From NCBI GenBank assembly GCA_963931925.1, contig OZ007579.1:29506477-29570476 (forward strand): 64,000 nt of DNA, in the 5' to 3' direction. Made by a program: the position numbers and the translations under genes. Under the pieces are notes generated by a model. It had not been told where the DNA came from and searched no databases. It saw nothing but the letters and a program-made list of their open reading frames with translations. Below are positions 1 to 11,286 of this stretch, piece after piece; position 1 is the stretch's first letter; the number at the start of each line of letters is the position of its first letter. The DNA comes from Onchidella celtica. Taxonomy: Eukaryota; Mollusca; Gastropoda; Systellommatophora; Onchidiidae.

Positions 1-776
1 GCGCGAGTGAGTAGTGTGTACTCCGATGGAAGTGTGTTACCGTAAGATGTGTGGTGAGTGGAAGGTGAACTAGTGTGTGTGCGTTTCATGGGTTGTAAGG
101 AGAGGTGGAGTGAATAGAAATGGTAGGATATTATACCAATGTAATGTTATTCTTGTAGGTGTCGGGGACGGGCCGCAGAGCCACCTCGATGAGCACAGGG
201 GATAGGCCAGCATAGGGCCGGAGGCCACACATAGGCCAGAAGTGAGGCTGTCAGTGCAGGACAGTAGAGGCACATAAAGTCGTGGCAGTCAGGCCACGGA
301 CAGGGACGTAGATATGAGAGTGAAGGAGATACTATATTGTTGCCATGTTGATAGGCTAGTGAACTGATACTATGTTGTTGCCATGTTGATGGCTATGGAA
401 TTACTAATGTGTTATTGCCCTGCTGAGGTGCTAGGGGAGTGTTAAGGGGTATGATAATAGGAAGGTGATATTGAGAGACTGCGGTGCCGGTGAATCATTA
501 ATGTACTATTAAGACCCTGAGGGGAGAGGCTGAGGCCGAAGTGCCTTTAGGAGTAACTCCCGGATTGTGGATCCGAGGGAGCGTGTGTGTGAGAATAAGG
601 CCGTTGTACGGCAGTCATTTCAATAATATAATATATGTAATTGCGCTATTATATGTATAATTATGTTTAATAAATGTGTGAGTCTGATGGGTTGTTTTGT
701 TAAGTGTTAAACTTGTTTGTTCGTGATTGTCGTCCTGTCATAAACTATTACATCTCCCAGTCTGGGATTTGTGACA
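1..776 (+). repeat. 5' LTR of element 1 (partial, 3' two thirds)
   Basis: Corresponds base for base to 7216-7991. Contains an AATAAA at about 669-674 that could serve as polyadenylation signal. The short frame antisense to 70-273 lies wholly in the LTR, recurs in the 3' LTR, and has no independent support as a gene. Confidence 0.95.
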
Positions 777-814
777 CTGGGGGCTCGTCCGTTGTGACAC
801 TGGGGGCTCGTCCT
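769..814 (+). repeat. Primer-binding site region, duplicated in tandem (tRNA-Pro type)
   Basis: One base after the LTR end comes TGGGGGCTCGTCC (778-790), the reverse complement of the 3' end of animal tRNA-Pro, as in the murine leukaemia virus PBS. A 23-bp unit covering the last LTR bases plus this PBS (769-791) is repeated directly at 792-814, so the element carries two 13-nt PBS cores. Only 13 of the usual 18 bases match in each. Confidence 0.75.
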
Positions 815-1772
815 GTTTACCTGTGGTCATTTTGACATTGTGCATTCGTTATATCTAGTTGTTTTTCTGTTGTGCTAGGAATTCGTGCTGTTGTCCTTGT
901 TCGTGGTATGAATGGAAATTTCATGATGGTATGATTTATGTATGTTTATGAATTATAATATGTATTGATGCATGTATTGCTATGAATAGGTATTAATGTG
1001 TACTTAAATTTCTGCAGAGTGTGTGTGCGTGCAGCCTGAGGAGACGAGCAGCCAGAGCTCCGATTAAAGGGAGGAGTTTACTCAAAATTTCAAAAATTGA
1101 AAGTTAAGTAAAAGTCTAAAATTTTGTACCCTGGATTAAGGGCTGTCTTTTCATCTGTCTGTTTCCCTGTTTTTGCTGTTTTCGTTGTAATTGATTATAT
1201 GGGCGGTGGCGCGGGTTTGCTGTGTTGAACTTAGTTTATCCTTTTAAAAAGGTGTGGTAAACTTTGGAACTTCGTTCATCACAGTGAACAGTTCTGTAGG
1301 GACCTGTAATATTGTTTAGTTGTAGCGTCGATATCTTCTCTGTTCCGCAGGAAGACGTATTCTCTTGTCCCTCTTTCTACCTATCTATAGATACGTTCTT
1401 TTTTTTCAGACTCTGTTCTTGTTCGTACCTTGTTGTGTAATCGGCGTAGTTAGGTTGCATTCTTTTTTTCCATTATAGTTTTTGTTTGTAGAAGCTTTGT
1501 CCTAGTCTGGTTCGTTGTCCTTGACGTACTTGTGGTCCTTCTACTGAATTTCCTTATTATTGTCTTTTCTACTCTTTTTTTATTGGTAATAGGGCAATAC
1601 ATTTTATAAATATAGAATTAGTTGGGAAGTACGTAAATTTCTGAATTGTATTTGAGACAATTGGGTATTGTTATACCTGGTGTGATCTCAGGTCTCTGGT
1701 TGTGTTGCTAGTGATCATACCGACAGGGTAGCCGTTTTCATAGTATACATACCATAACCATAAATCTGTGAA
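815..1772 (+). other. Untranslated leader of element 1
   Basis: About 960 bases between the PBS and the gag start, with many stops in all frames and no recognisable gene. It is T-rich in its second half. The leader of element 2 (32533-33929) resembles it only in short stretches, for example around 1330-1380 against 33140-33200 (a shared 'aggaagacgt...ctcttgtcc...cacctatct' pattern). Confidence 0.7.
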
Positions 1773-4700
1773 ATGGCGGAACTCCAACAGCTAATGAAGT
1801 TGGGTAAGGAACTTGGCCTGGATGGAGAGGAGCTACGCGGCTGGATCAAAGAACAGCAGGCGGATTTGCGCGATGAGCGTGCTAAGGATAGAGAGCGAGA
1901 AAAAGAGGCTAAGGCTCAGGAGCAGGAGAGAGAGGCTAAGGATAAGGAAGAGGAAAGAGAGTTTAAGTTAAAGGAGTTGCAACAGGAGAGGGAGTTAAAG
2001 TTAAAGGAGATAGAAGCTCAAGAGCGGGAGGGGGACGCGCGAGTAAGAATCGCAGAATTAGAAAGCAAAAAGAGTGCGCCAACAGAAACAGTTGAGCGGC
2101 AGGTACCCAATAAAGGTGGCGTTAGGATTAAGCTCCCTACGTTCGACGACCGGAAGGACGACATAGACGCCTTCCTTTACAGGTTCGAACTGAACGCACA
2201 ATTGCAATGGGGGGAAAATAAGGAATTATGGGCCACGTACCTGGCATCGCTATTGCAGGGGCGAGCGTTAACCTACTTTAAAGAGCTACAGCGCGAAGAC
2301 GTGCAAGATTACGATAAGCTGAAGGCTTTGCTGCTTCGCCGATTTGCGCGTACCGAGGAATATTTCCGGGAGCAGTTTAGGCGAGCACGTGCAGATACCA
2401 GGGAGGACTTTGCTGCCTTCGTCGCGAGACTAACGGAGTATTTCGCGAACTGGGTAGACTTGGCGCATGTGGGCACGGATTTTGCTAAACTGAAAGACTT
2501 AATGATCCGTGACCAGCTGTACGCGTCGTGCCACAAAGATCTGGTGGCTTTCCTGAAAGAGAACGAACCCGCGACGGTGCAGGAGGCGTCTAAGTTGGCG
2601 GAGGCATACCGTACGGCGCACCCGTCCAAACCAGTCGCCAGGGCGTACGTCCAAGATGCTGGGTACGTCGCCGTTGTCGAGGGGTCGCCGGCAGGACTTA
2701 GGGACAGGTCGCGTCAGCGTGGTGCCTATAGTGGGCAAGCCCAAGGGCAGCGTAGGGGCTATCACCAATCACCGGCATATGGATCCGGTAAGTTTGACCG
2801 AGCAGGAGGGCTAGGTCGCGGTAATGGCCGGGGGCGAATTGTAACCTTTGCCGATGACCGACGGCATAGGGACTCTAGTTCCGGTCGCGAGGGGTCACGG
2901 GGACCCAGGCCTAGGGCAGCACAGGGAGCGGAGTGTTGGACTTGCGGACGCGTGGGTCACTTTTCGCGCGAGTGTAGGGCCGCGAAGTGTTGGAACTGCG
3001 GAAGAGCAGATCACATCAGCGTGAACTGCCCTGCAGGTAGGATAGCCGCGAACGTGGACAGTAGCTCCAGTCCATGTTCCCCAAATAAATTTCATCATGC
3101 GGCTGCCTGTGTTACATCGGACAACGGAGGCGGACAGTATTCTAAGTGTCCCAGTTGTGAGAAGTTATTATCTTCCGGTATTTTACCTTGTGGGAGAAAG
3201 ATCCCCGTTATAAATTCATGTCATACAGGAGGTGGTCTTAGGGTTTATCCGGGGTTTGTTGGGGACGAACCGGTCTCGGTTTTACGAGATACAGGATCTA
3301 CCGTTGTGGGAGTGCATAGGGACTGCATTCGGGATTCACAGCTTACAGGTGAGACTGTCCCGTGCATCCAATTTTCGGGGGCCATTGAGAAATTACCCAT
3401 GGCAAAAATAATGATAGATACACCTTTCCTTAGCGGGGAAGTCGAAGCAGTCGTTGGTTGTTTTCCAGGCGCCCAGCTCATCATTGGGAATGTATCCCGG
3501 GTAGGTTCCCCTTCCGATGAGAACGTGCAAGCATGGTCGCAATCAAAAGGTATTGACTTTTGCGCCGCGGTCGAAACACGTCGACGGGTAGCGGATAAAG
3601 ATAAGATTAGACCTTTGGCGACGCCAGCGGTCAACCTAGATATCACGCCAGAGCGCTTGGCGAGATTACAAAGGGAGGACCCATCATTAAACCCATGTTT
3701 TGGGGAAGCGCGAACCGAGAAAACGAGGAGATATAAGAACGGGTCGTCCTCCTTTATTGTTCAGGCGGGCATTCTGTTCCGTAAGTATGTAACGGTGTCC
3801 TCCATTTTAAAGCAGGTCGTTGTGCCAGCGTTGCTGATCGCAACAGTATTGCATTTGGCACATGATGTCCCATTAGCGGGTCATATGGGGATAGCTAGAA
3901 CCAAAGAAAGGGTTCTTAAAATTTTTTACTGGCCATCGATCCACAGAGATGTGCAGGTCTATTGTAAGACGTGCAGTGCGTGCCAAAAGACGACGCATAA
4001 GGGTCGTACACCCCAGGCTCCTCTTCAGAATATCCCCACGGTCTCGGAACCGTTTAAAAAGGTCTCGATAGACCTTGTTGGCCCCATTCACCCAGCGACC
4101 GATAGGGGGAATCGATTTTTCTTAACAGTCATATGTAATGCTACGAGATGGCCAGAGGCGGTTCCTCTGCGGACCATAACGTCTGAGGCAGTCGCGGAAG
4201 CGTTGTTTGCAATTTTCGCTAGGGTAGGAATACCAGAGCAAATTCTGTCTGATAGGGGCGCGCAATTTACGTCGCAGATGATGAAGGAATTGTTCCGCTT
4301 ATTCAGTATACAACCCATCACTACCACCCCTTATCATCCGCAGGCTAATGGCATGTGCGAGAGATTGAACTCGACGTTAAAGTCGATGCTGCGTAAGGTA
4401 GCTGCGGATCGCCCTAAAGATTGGGATAGATATATCCCTGCGGTGTTATTCGCGTACAGAGAGGTACGGCAGGAGTCAACGGGATTCTCGCCGTTCGAAA
4501 TGATGTACGGTCGTAGTCCCAGGGGCCCAACTGATGTTCTTCGGGACATGATGACGTCGCCATCATCGGGAGACGATGAGCAGATTTCGGTGTTTCAGTA
4601 CCTTGTTGATTTAAGAGAAAGACTATCTTCAGCGCGCACTATAGCAGAAGAAGCTTCTGGTATCGCTTCGAAAAGAGCAAAAGACTATAAAGATAGAGGT

Positions 4701-6443
4701 TCCAAACTGAGAATTTTTAAGCCAGGAGACAAGGTTCTGTTGTTGTTACCTACGGACCATAATAAGTTATTGATGACATGGAAAGGTCCTTATGTTATTG
4801 AGCGAGTTGTTTCAAAGGTAGATTACGCTATCCACATTGATGGAGCGAGTAAGGTTTTCCATGTTAATATGCTACAGAGATTTTATGAGAGACCACAGTA
4901 TCTGTGTGCACAGACAAGACCAGAGGAGACTGTCTTCTCTACTGCTTGTACGGGGGTCGTAGACCAGTTGGACTGTGACGTAAGCGACACCGAGGCGCAG
5001 GAAGAGTTACAAATTCAATTGCCGGAGTTAACTCCGACACAAGGTTACAGGGACGTAAAAATTAACCCTGACCTTACAAGTTCAAGGAGTAGGGAACTTG
5101 AGACCCTGTTAGCGTCATTTCCGGATGTTGTTACGGATTTGCCGGGTCGCACTACGGTGATCCAGCACCAAATAAAGTTGACGTCGGATAAGCCAGTATT
5201 TCTTAGACCGTATCCGTTGCCTTTTTCTTCGAGGGATAGGGTCATAAAGGAAGTTGAGTCAATGTTGAAGTTAGATGTGATAGAACCATCAACATCGCCG
5301 TATTCATCACCCATCGTCCTCGTGAAGAAACTTGATGGATCGGTGCGGTTCTGTATTGATTTTCGAAGATTGAACACTATTACGGTAGGCGATAGGGAGC
5401 CTATTCCGTTTCAGGAGGAATTAATAGCTTCATTGGCCGGGTCCACGTGGTTTTCCAAGATAGATTTGACGAAAGGGTATTGGGAAATCCCGCTTACTGA
5501 GGAGTCTAAACAATACACGGCGTTCCAAACGCCCATTGGATTATTCCAATTTAAGGTCATGCCATTTGGGTTGGTAAACGCACCAGCGACGTTTGCACGA
5601 TTAATGAGATTGGTGTTGAAGGACATACCTAATGTCGTGTCATTCTTTGATGATATAGCATGCCATACGTCGACATGGTCTGATCATATTCAGACACTAA
5701 CAGTAATTTTTCAACGATTACGTCATTTTGGGTTAACTGCTAAACCCGCAAAGATGGATTTGGCATGTCCAGAGATAGTATTCTTAGGACATATCGTGGG
5801 TAGAGGTGTTCAGAGGCCTGAAGGAACAAAAATTGACAAATTAGTAGGGTTGCAAATCCCTAAAACAAAGAAACAAGTCAGAAGCTTAGTGGGAATTTTA
5901 AATTATTACAGAAAGTTCATTCCAAATTTTTCCTCCTTGTCATCTTCTCTTACTGACCTTACTAAGAAGGGACAACCCGATAAGGTCCAGTGGACGTCTG
6001 AATGTCAGACATCATTTGATAATTTGGTGACAGCATTATCATCGTCACCCATTTTGATATTACCCGATTTTCGATCTAATTTTATCCTCAGAACGGATGC
6101 GTCGGACTCTGGTGTCGGCGCTTGTCTTCTACAGGAGAAGAACGAATGTCTCCATCCTGTATGTTATGTCAGTAGGAAGTTATTGCAGAGAGAAAGAAAG
6201 TATTCTGTGATAGAGCGTGAGTGTCTTGCCATTGTCTGGTCCGTCCAGAAACTAGGACGTTATCTCATGGGACGAGAATTTTGTATCCAGACGGACCACA
6301 AGCCACTGACATTTTTGTCGAAGAATCGTTCGTCCAGCCCACGCTTGTCTAGATGGGCATTGGCTTTACAGCCGTACACCTTCGTTATTCAACCAATTCC
6401 AGGAACCAGCAATCATATCGCCGACTACCTTAGTCGAGCCTAG
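1773..6443 (+). CDS. Gag-Pol polyprotein, Ty3/gypsy with Gmr1 domain order (PR-IN-RT-RH)
   Basis: A single 1556-codon frame from ATG 1773. In order: a charged coiled-coil N-terminus (residues ~25-110, Glu/Lys/Arg-rich); a capsid-like helical region (~125-290); two CCHC knuckles (C-W-T-C-G...H...C and C-W-N-C-G...H...C, ~388-425); protease with R-D-T-G-S at ~504-508; integrase HHCC zinc module (~694-735); integrase core with D in S-I-D-L-V-G-P (~766), D in L-S-D-R-G (~828) and E in C-E-R-L-N (~864); a GPY/F-like tail (W-K-G-P-Y, H-V-N-M-L); reverse transcriptase (V-R-F-C-I-D-F ~1191; F-F-D-D ~1291 in place of Y-x-D-D); RNase H (R-T-D-A-S-D ~1442, T-D-H-K-P). Integrase before RT is the copia-like order known in Gmr1-type gypsy elements. 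There is no frameshift between gag and pol and no stop, so the protein looks intact. Confidence 0.95.
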   Translation: MAELQQLMKLGKELGLDGEELRGWIKEQQADLRDERAKDREREKEAKAQEQEREAKDKEEEREFKLKELQQERELKLKEIEAQEREGDARVRIAELESKKSAPTETVERQVPNKGGVRIKLPTFDDRKDDIDAFLYRFELNAQLQWGENKELWATYLASLLQGRALTYFKELQREDVQDYDKLKALLLRRFARTEEYFREQFRRARADTREDFAAFVARLTEYFANWVDLAHVGTDFAKLKDLMIRDQLYASCHKDLVAFLKENEPATVQEASKLAEAYRTAHPSKPVARAYVQDAGYVAVVEGSPAGLRDRSRQRGAYSGQAQGQRRGYHQSPAYGSGKFDRAGGLGRGNGRGRIVTFADDRRHRDSSSGREGSRGPRPRAAQGAECWTCGRVGHFSRECRAAKCWNCGRADHISVNCPAGRIAANVDSSSSPCSPNKFHHAAACVTSDNGGGQYSKCPSCEKLLSSGILPCGRKIPVINSCHTGGGLRVYPGFVGDEPVSVLRDTGSTVVGVHRDCIRDSQLTGETVPCIQFSGAIEKLPMAKIMIDTPFLSGEVEAVVGCFPGAQLIIGNVSRVGSPSDENVQAWSQSKGIDFCAAVETRRRVADKDKIRPLATPAVNLDITPERLARLQREDPSLNPCFGEARTEKTRRYKNGSSSFIVQAGILFRKYVTVSSILKQVVVPALLIATVLHLAHDVPLAGHMGIARTKERVLKIFYWPSIHRDVQVYCKTCSACQKTTHKGRTPQAPLQNIPTVSEPFKKVSIDLVGPIHPATDRGNRFFLTVICNATRWPEAVPLRTITSEAVAEALFAIFARVGIPEQILSDRGAQFTSQMMKELFRLFSIQPITTTPYHPQANGMCERLNSTLKSMLRKVAADRPKDWDRYIPAVLFAYREVRQESTGFSPFEMMYGRSPRGPTDVLRDMMTSPSSGDDEQISVFQYLVDLRERLSSARTIAEEASGIASKRAKDYKDRGSKLRIFKPGDKVLLLLPTDHNKLLMTWKGPYVIERVVSKVDYAIHIDGASKVFHVNMLQRFYERPQYLCAQTRPEETVFSTACTGVVDQLDCDVSDTEAQEELQIQLPELTPTQGYRDVKINPDLTSSRSRELETLLASFPDVVTDLPGRTTVIQHQIKLTSDKPVFLRPYPLPFSSRDRVIKEVESMLKLDVIEPSTSPYSSPIVLVKKLDGSVRFCIDFRRLNTITVGDREPIPFQEELIASLAGSTWFSKIDLTKGYWEIPLTEESKQYTAFQTPIGLFQFKVMPFGLVNAPATFARLMRLVLKDIPNVVSFFDDIACHTSTWSDHIQTLTVIFQRLRHFGLTAKPAKMDLACPEIVFLGHIVGRGVQRPEGTKIDKLVGLQIPKTKKQVRSLVGILNYYRKFIPNFSSLSSSLTDLTKKGQPDKVQWTSECQTSFDNLVTALSSSPILILPDFRSNFILRTDASDSGVGACLLQEKNECLHPVCYVSRKLLQRERKYSVIERECLAIVWSVQKLGRYLMGREFCIQTDHKPLTFLSKNRSSSPRLSRWALALQPYTFVIQPIPGTSNHIADYLSRA

Positions 6444-6798
6444 GGGAAGATTTCAGGAGCTTATACATCGGAGGACAGGAACATTGACGGGATCTGTGTG
6501 AATGAGTCGACCTTAAAATATTGACATTATAAATATGATATGAAGAATGGTTGATAGGTTGAGTGGTTTTTGATTCTGTATTAGATATTGTGTTTAGTTA
6601 GCTATTCATGATGTGACACATATATGCATATTGTAGGCCATATTGATCCCCATATTTTCCCCTGATTTCGGTATTTTATATACTAGGGGAACTGCTAGGT
6701 CATTTTTCTAGTGTAGGTATTGCTCACGCTCACTCGTTGACAGTCATCTTGATGCGATTTGAAATTAATTGCATTAATTTTTTTGGGGTGGGGGATGA
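6444..6798 (+). other. 3' untranslated region and polypurine tract of element 1
   Basis: Sequence between the pol stop and the 3' LTR with no reading frame. The purine-rich run around 6785-6795 (GGGGTGGGGGA), just before the LTR start TGTCAC, is the likely polypurine tract priming plus-strand synthesis. Element 2 has the same GGGGTGGGGGA immediately before its 3' LTR. Confidence 0.8.
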
Positions 6799-7991
6799 TG
6801 TCACGAGTGGAGTGAGTGCAATTAAGGGGGTTGCTACAGAGCGGGTGTAGAGTAAGAAAGGCTCACAGTAGACAGCAAGTTAAGCGTGCTGTTGTGAGTA
6901 GTGGGGGCGGGGTCTGAAGGAGGCGAAAGCGCGGTATTACTATCACTGCAAGTTAGAAGGTCCTAGGGATCGGACCTGTGAATAAAAGCCCATCGGGCGG
7001 ACATAAAGGGGAAGCAGTCGAGAAGACTAGTGAGAGTCTTTCCAGTTATGACTGGTATGTAGAACGTTGATTGATTATTATGATTGATGTATTATATTAT
7101 ATTCGTCTATTACCATGATGTAAATAAGTATATGTGAGGAATGTGGAAGTCCTTGATATTGGATATAGCAATGTGCGCCATGAGCGATAGATGAAAGTGA
7201 GTTCATGGATTTGTAGCGCGAGTGAGTAGTGTGTACTCCGATGGAAGTGTGTTACCGTAAGATGTGTGGTGAGTGGAAGGTGAACTAGTGTGTGTGCGTT
7301 TCATGGGTTGTAAGGAGAGGTGGAGTGAATAGAAATGGTAGGATATTATACCAATGTAATGTTATTCTTGTAGGTGTCGGGGACGGGCCGCAGAGCCACC
7401 TCGATGAGCACAGGGGATAGGCCAGCATAGGGCCGGAGGCCACACATAGGCCAGAAGTGAGGCTGTCAGTGCAGGACAGTAGAGGCACATAAAGTCGTGG
7501 CAGTCAGGCCACGGACAGGGACGTAGATATGAGAGTGAAGGAGATACTATATTGTTGCCATGTTGATAGGCTAGTGAACTGATACTATGTTGTTGCCATG
7601 TTGATGGCTATGGAATTACTAATGTGTTATTGCCCTGCTGAGGTGCTAGGGGAGTGTTAAGGGGTATGATAATAGGAAGGTGATATTGAGAGACTGCGGT
7701 GCCGGTGAATCATTAATGTACTATTAAGACCCTGAGGGGAGAGGCTGAGGCCGAAGTGCCTTTAGGAGTAACTCCCGGATTGTGGATCCGAGGGAGCGTG
7801 TGTGTGAGAATAAGGCCGTTGTACGGCAGTCATTTCAATAATATAATATATGTAATTGCGCTATTATATGTATAATTATGTTTAATAAATGTGTGAGTCT
7901 GATGGGTTGTTTTGTTAAGTGTTAAACTTGTTTGTTCGTGATTGTCGTCCTGTCATAAACTATTACATCTCCCAGTCTGGGATTTGTGACA
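6799..7991 (+). repeat. 3' LTR of element 1
   Basis: 1193 bp, with terminal inverted hexamers TGTCAC...GTGACA, matching the 5' LTR over all bases present in the window. The next bases are AACAT, the candidate 5-bp TSD whose partner lies outside the window. Confidence 0.92.
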
Positions 7992-8219
7992 AACATTGCC
8001 ACGTGTTGTAAACCTATTTTAGGAAACCAATCAGCTGGCACAGGAAGTTACGTGACGTGAGAAAGATGGCGAAGTATGTAAGACTGATCGAAGCTCCGCT
8101 TGAATTGCACGACTTCTCTATCGTCAACATTATCGATTTTTGCGATCTGTTGAACGTTTAACACAAATGTGATAATAACTATAATCATGAACCGAGGAAA
8201 GGCAGACTGCTGTTCAGTA

Positions 8220-10560
8220 TCGTTTTGTCACTGATATAAAATTCCAAGCCAAAGACAACCAAGCCCAAGGCTTCACAGTCTCCAGTCGAGTGAAGACAGA
8301 TGAAGAAGAGGGAGGCATATGACGTGACTGTATGGATTGACAACAACAACACTGTAAGTAAACCTGGACAAGCTCTGGATCTAAGAAGGCTGCAATATTT
8401 TTGTAAACTGTGTCACAGTTATGAATAACGGCATCCTGCAGAACACATGTGCATGTGGCTAGCTTAAATTAATGACATTACATAGATCTAGATCTATATC
8501 TAGATTCTAGATGATAGATCTAGATATCTAGATCTAGATCTATATCTACATGCATGGAGTTTGTCTCTGCACAGGCACAACATCAAAATCGATATGTAAG
8601 TAGGCCATTGCACTGATTTTAAATAATAAGTGAAACTGTATGTGCCAGGCTATAAATTTCAACCATCACTTTGTAAAATATAACCCAGACTGATGATGAT
8701 GGAGTTTGGCTCATTAGAAAATGAAAGTTTTGAGGTTATAGCCTGTCTGTAGGTAGTGTTAGACTACTCAAGGCTACTGTCTGCGCCCACTGTAGGGCTG
8801 TAGATCTAACTACTGTAAGTGTAAGCTGATACTAACAGATGCAATGTACAAATTGTTAAGATTTAGAGTTGGTTGTGCATTTTATTTTTATTGGAGATAT
8901 GAGTGTGTCATATTAAAATGATTTCTGGGGAGGAGCTTTTTGCTTTGGGTTTGAAATCAACCAGTTTTGTGTCTTGTTGAATGGAGTAATTCTCTGTAAA
9001 AGTTTCCTATTACATGTACTATGAAGTTCACAGGGAGGCACCTGAAATATTCCCTGCAATTCATGTAATCACACTCTGTGCTATGGAAGCCCTCTATGCA
9101 TTCTCCTATTAAACATCGTCATCAACTCAGATGTTGTTTATGATCCACAGTTTGAGGCAAAGGACAGAATGAAATGTTTGATTTTAAACTCTAAAACATT
9201 TATATTTGTTCACTGATTTACATGTTCATGTATAATTGTGGTTTTGTGATTAAGTAGCAAAGTAAATTTATAGATTAAAATCAATATAGAGTATACTTAT
9301 TATTAGATGTGCAACAGGGATGACCCAATTTTAGAGATAGTTTAAAAAAGAATCATTTTTTGTTCTGCTGCATGATTAAAAATACCATATTATTTTAGTA
9401 ATAGTAGTTGGTCCCCAGACAACACATACATGTACATGACCTTGGTTTTCTGTTTAGTGTGTTACTGTTTGTGATCATGAATGTTTGGAACTAGTGTAGA
9501 AGATCAGTTTATCGAAGCCGAGTGCACCTGATCAGCTTTAAAGAATATTTTCATAGCTCCATATCTAAAGGTTATCAGCCAGAATGTTTTATATCCAAAA
9601 TTCATGGTAAAAGATCATTGATATCAATGATAGCCAGCAGACAATCCATGAGAGTGGTACACAGTGCCTATCCTTCATAAATTAATGAAAAAAATTCATA
9701 CCACATTCATGATCTATGGGATTATTGTAAATTATCTGAAATGTCATTTTGGCTACAGATTTCAAACTAGTTTTTCCATTCTGGCTGTTCAGCTGTGATT
9801 TCTTTCTCTCATGTAATAACCTATTTATTTCAATATTGTTTTTAACAGGTCACTAATGCAGAGTGCAAATGCCCGGGTGGGAAGCAACCGGCCTGCTGCA
9901 AGCATGTCTTTGGTTTACAGATAGCCTTTGAAGACTACAGCAGGCTGCAGCAAAACAAAGTCCCTACTGAAAAGCTGCAACAGTGGTCTACAGGCAAGGG
10001 GACTTTTTGAAGTTGACCCAGGAGCTTTCAAAACCAGGACGAGACTTAAGTGGCACTAAGCCTATTCAGTTTGGGCGCTTAAATGAGCCCTCCATTAAGA
10101 ATGTTTTGCCGTTCAAGTTCAGGAACCATACATTTAGGAGCACAGGTCTCATTGTCAGTCAGACACATCCGTATATTTGCTGCCTCCCTTGATGGCCCGT
10201 AATGATCATGACCCCATGATTGTAGAGATCAAATGAGTTTGCAATAAAAATCTTGATGTTGATTTAAGGAAGCTGTGTGAGGAGAGGAAAGATTTTCGTC
10301 TGTCATACATTGCAGACTCTGATGTTTTCAAACTCAAGAAATACCATAGATATTATTTACAAATTCAGGGTCAGCTTTTTGTGCTAATGTGTCAAAATGT
10401 TTGTTTGTTTTGATGCATCATCAGCTGAAGCCTTTGCACATGGAAATAGTAATGTTTGATTATGAGGGCTGGAAACCAATCCTTGAGAAGCTGAAGCAAT
10501 TTTATTTCAATTATTTCCTTCCACAGTTTGTTTGAAGAAGGAAAGAATTGGTGTCTGATT
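8220..10560 (+). pseudogene. Decayed SWIM-zinc-finger / YqaJ-type nuclease gene of copy A
   Basis: Two exon remnants are clear. The first ends at a splice donor at 8354 (ACT|GTAAGT) after the motif V-T-V-W-I-D-N-N-N. The second starts after an acceptor at 9847-9848 and opens with T-N-A-E-C-K-C-P-G-G...C-C-K-H-V-F, a SWIM-type C-x-C...C-x-H. Further on (to ~10390) are fragments matching the YqaJ region of copy B (F-G-R-L-N-E; then K-Y-H-R-Y-Y-L-Q-I-Q-G-Q), broken by stops and frameshifts, for example TGA at ~10007-10009. An ATG at 8066 opens a 31-codon frame that may be the old start. Non-functional. Confidence 0.65.
8354..9848 (+). other. Intron-like sequence of the copy A nuclease pseudogene
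   Basis: Lies between GT at 8354 and AG at 9848. No gene is seen. Holds an imperfect (AGATCT)n tract at about 8484-8550, a repeat type that recurs near 13805, 22650 and 36965. Confidence 0.5.
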
Positions 10561-11286
10561 GTCGATGAGACCAGTATTATTATATAAATTAAAACTACCA
10601 GTTCAACTGTGTTTTTTTCTCACCTTAAATGTCAGTTCTCATCTTCAACTGATTACTTGGATTGAGTTAAGTATATTGTATGATAAAATTGATATGATTT
10701 CTAATCTATGAACATGATTGCTTTGGAGAATGTGGTATAATTATATGACTATGCCTCTTAATGCATTATTGATTGGGTGATTTGAGTGCATCCTGGGAAA
10801 ATGTGTCCTCTTGATATCTGTAATGATTTAGAAGGTATTGCCTAGTGGCCACAGAAATAATATGACATGAACATGAATTTGAAATGAACAAAATTGTTTA
10901 TTTTGCAGCAATGACTAATTCAGCTGAAAAATGAACAGGGAATAGTAAGAAACAATAAATTATATATCAATAGTCATACATTCAGAATAGAAAGAGAAAG
11001 CATAGTGTAAATTTATGAAAATAATTTGCTCATACAGTTCGAAAGTTCCCTTGAGTCAGAAATTTGATTTTGATATTTTAGTTTGCCAAGTTTACTTGTT
11101 TAAATTGTAATTTTATTTATTCTTTCTTAAAAAACTGACTTGTATTCATTCCGTAACTCATTTTTTTCTCATTTTGCCCATTTATGTTTCACCCTATTTT
11201 TTTTTTTACACACTGTAACATATTACATTTGAGGGTAGCAGGAATTTATATGACTTGAACACTGCTGTACCAGTGTTGTGTTAATA
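10561..11286. other. Non-coding stretch between the two copy A pseudogenes
   Basis: AT-rich, no coding frame or repeat recognised. In intact copy B the two convergent stops are only 55 bases apart, so this gap was either extended by later insertion or belongs to a different sublineage. Confidence 0.4.

Larger units (their letters stand above)
1..7991 (+). mobile_element. Ty3/gypsy LTR retrotransposon, Gmr1-like (element 1), left end cut by window edge
   Basis: Bases 1-776 are repeated nearly identically at 7216-7991, framing a 1556-codon gag-pol frame. The full LTR is 6799-7991 (1193 bp), starting TGTCAC and ending GTGACA, so the first 417 bases of the 5' LTR lie before the window. The base after the 3' LTR begins unrelated sequence (decayed transposon copy A). 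The target-site duplication cannot be checked because the left flank is missing. The near identity of the LTRs and the open 4.7-kb frame suggest a young, possibly competent copy. No env-like frame follows pol. Confidence 0.95.

Noticed and set aside
2309-5626. Several minus-strand frames of 70-130 codons across element 1 gag-pol
   Set aside because: They lie antisense to a clearly coding frame, lack motifs and reflect codon composition of the sense strand.
6444-6798. Possible env gene downstream of element 1 pol
   Set aside because: Only ~355 bases with stops in all frames before the 3' LTR; no signal peptide or membrane segment.
9983-10192. 69-codon frame after the SWIM exon of copy A
   Set aside because: It is a shifted piece of the YqaJ pseudogene, not a separate gene.
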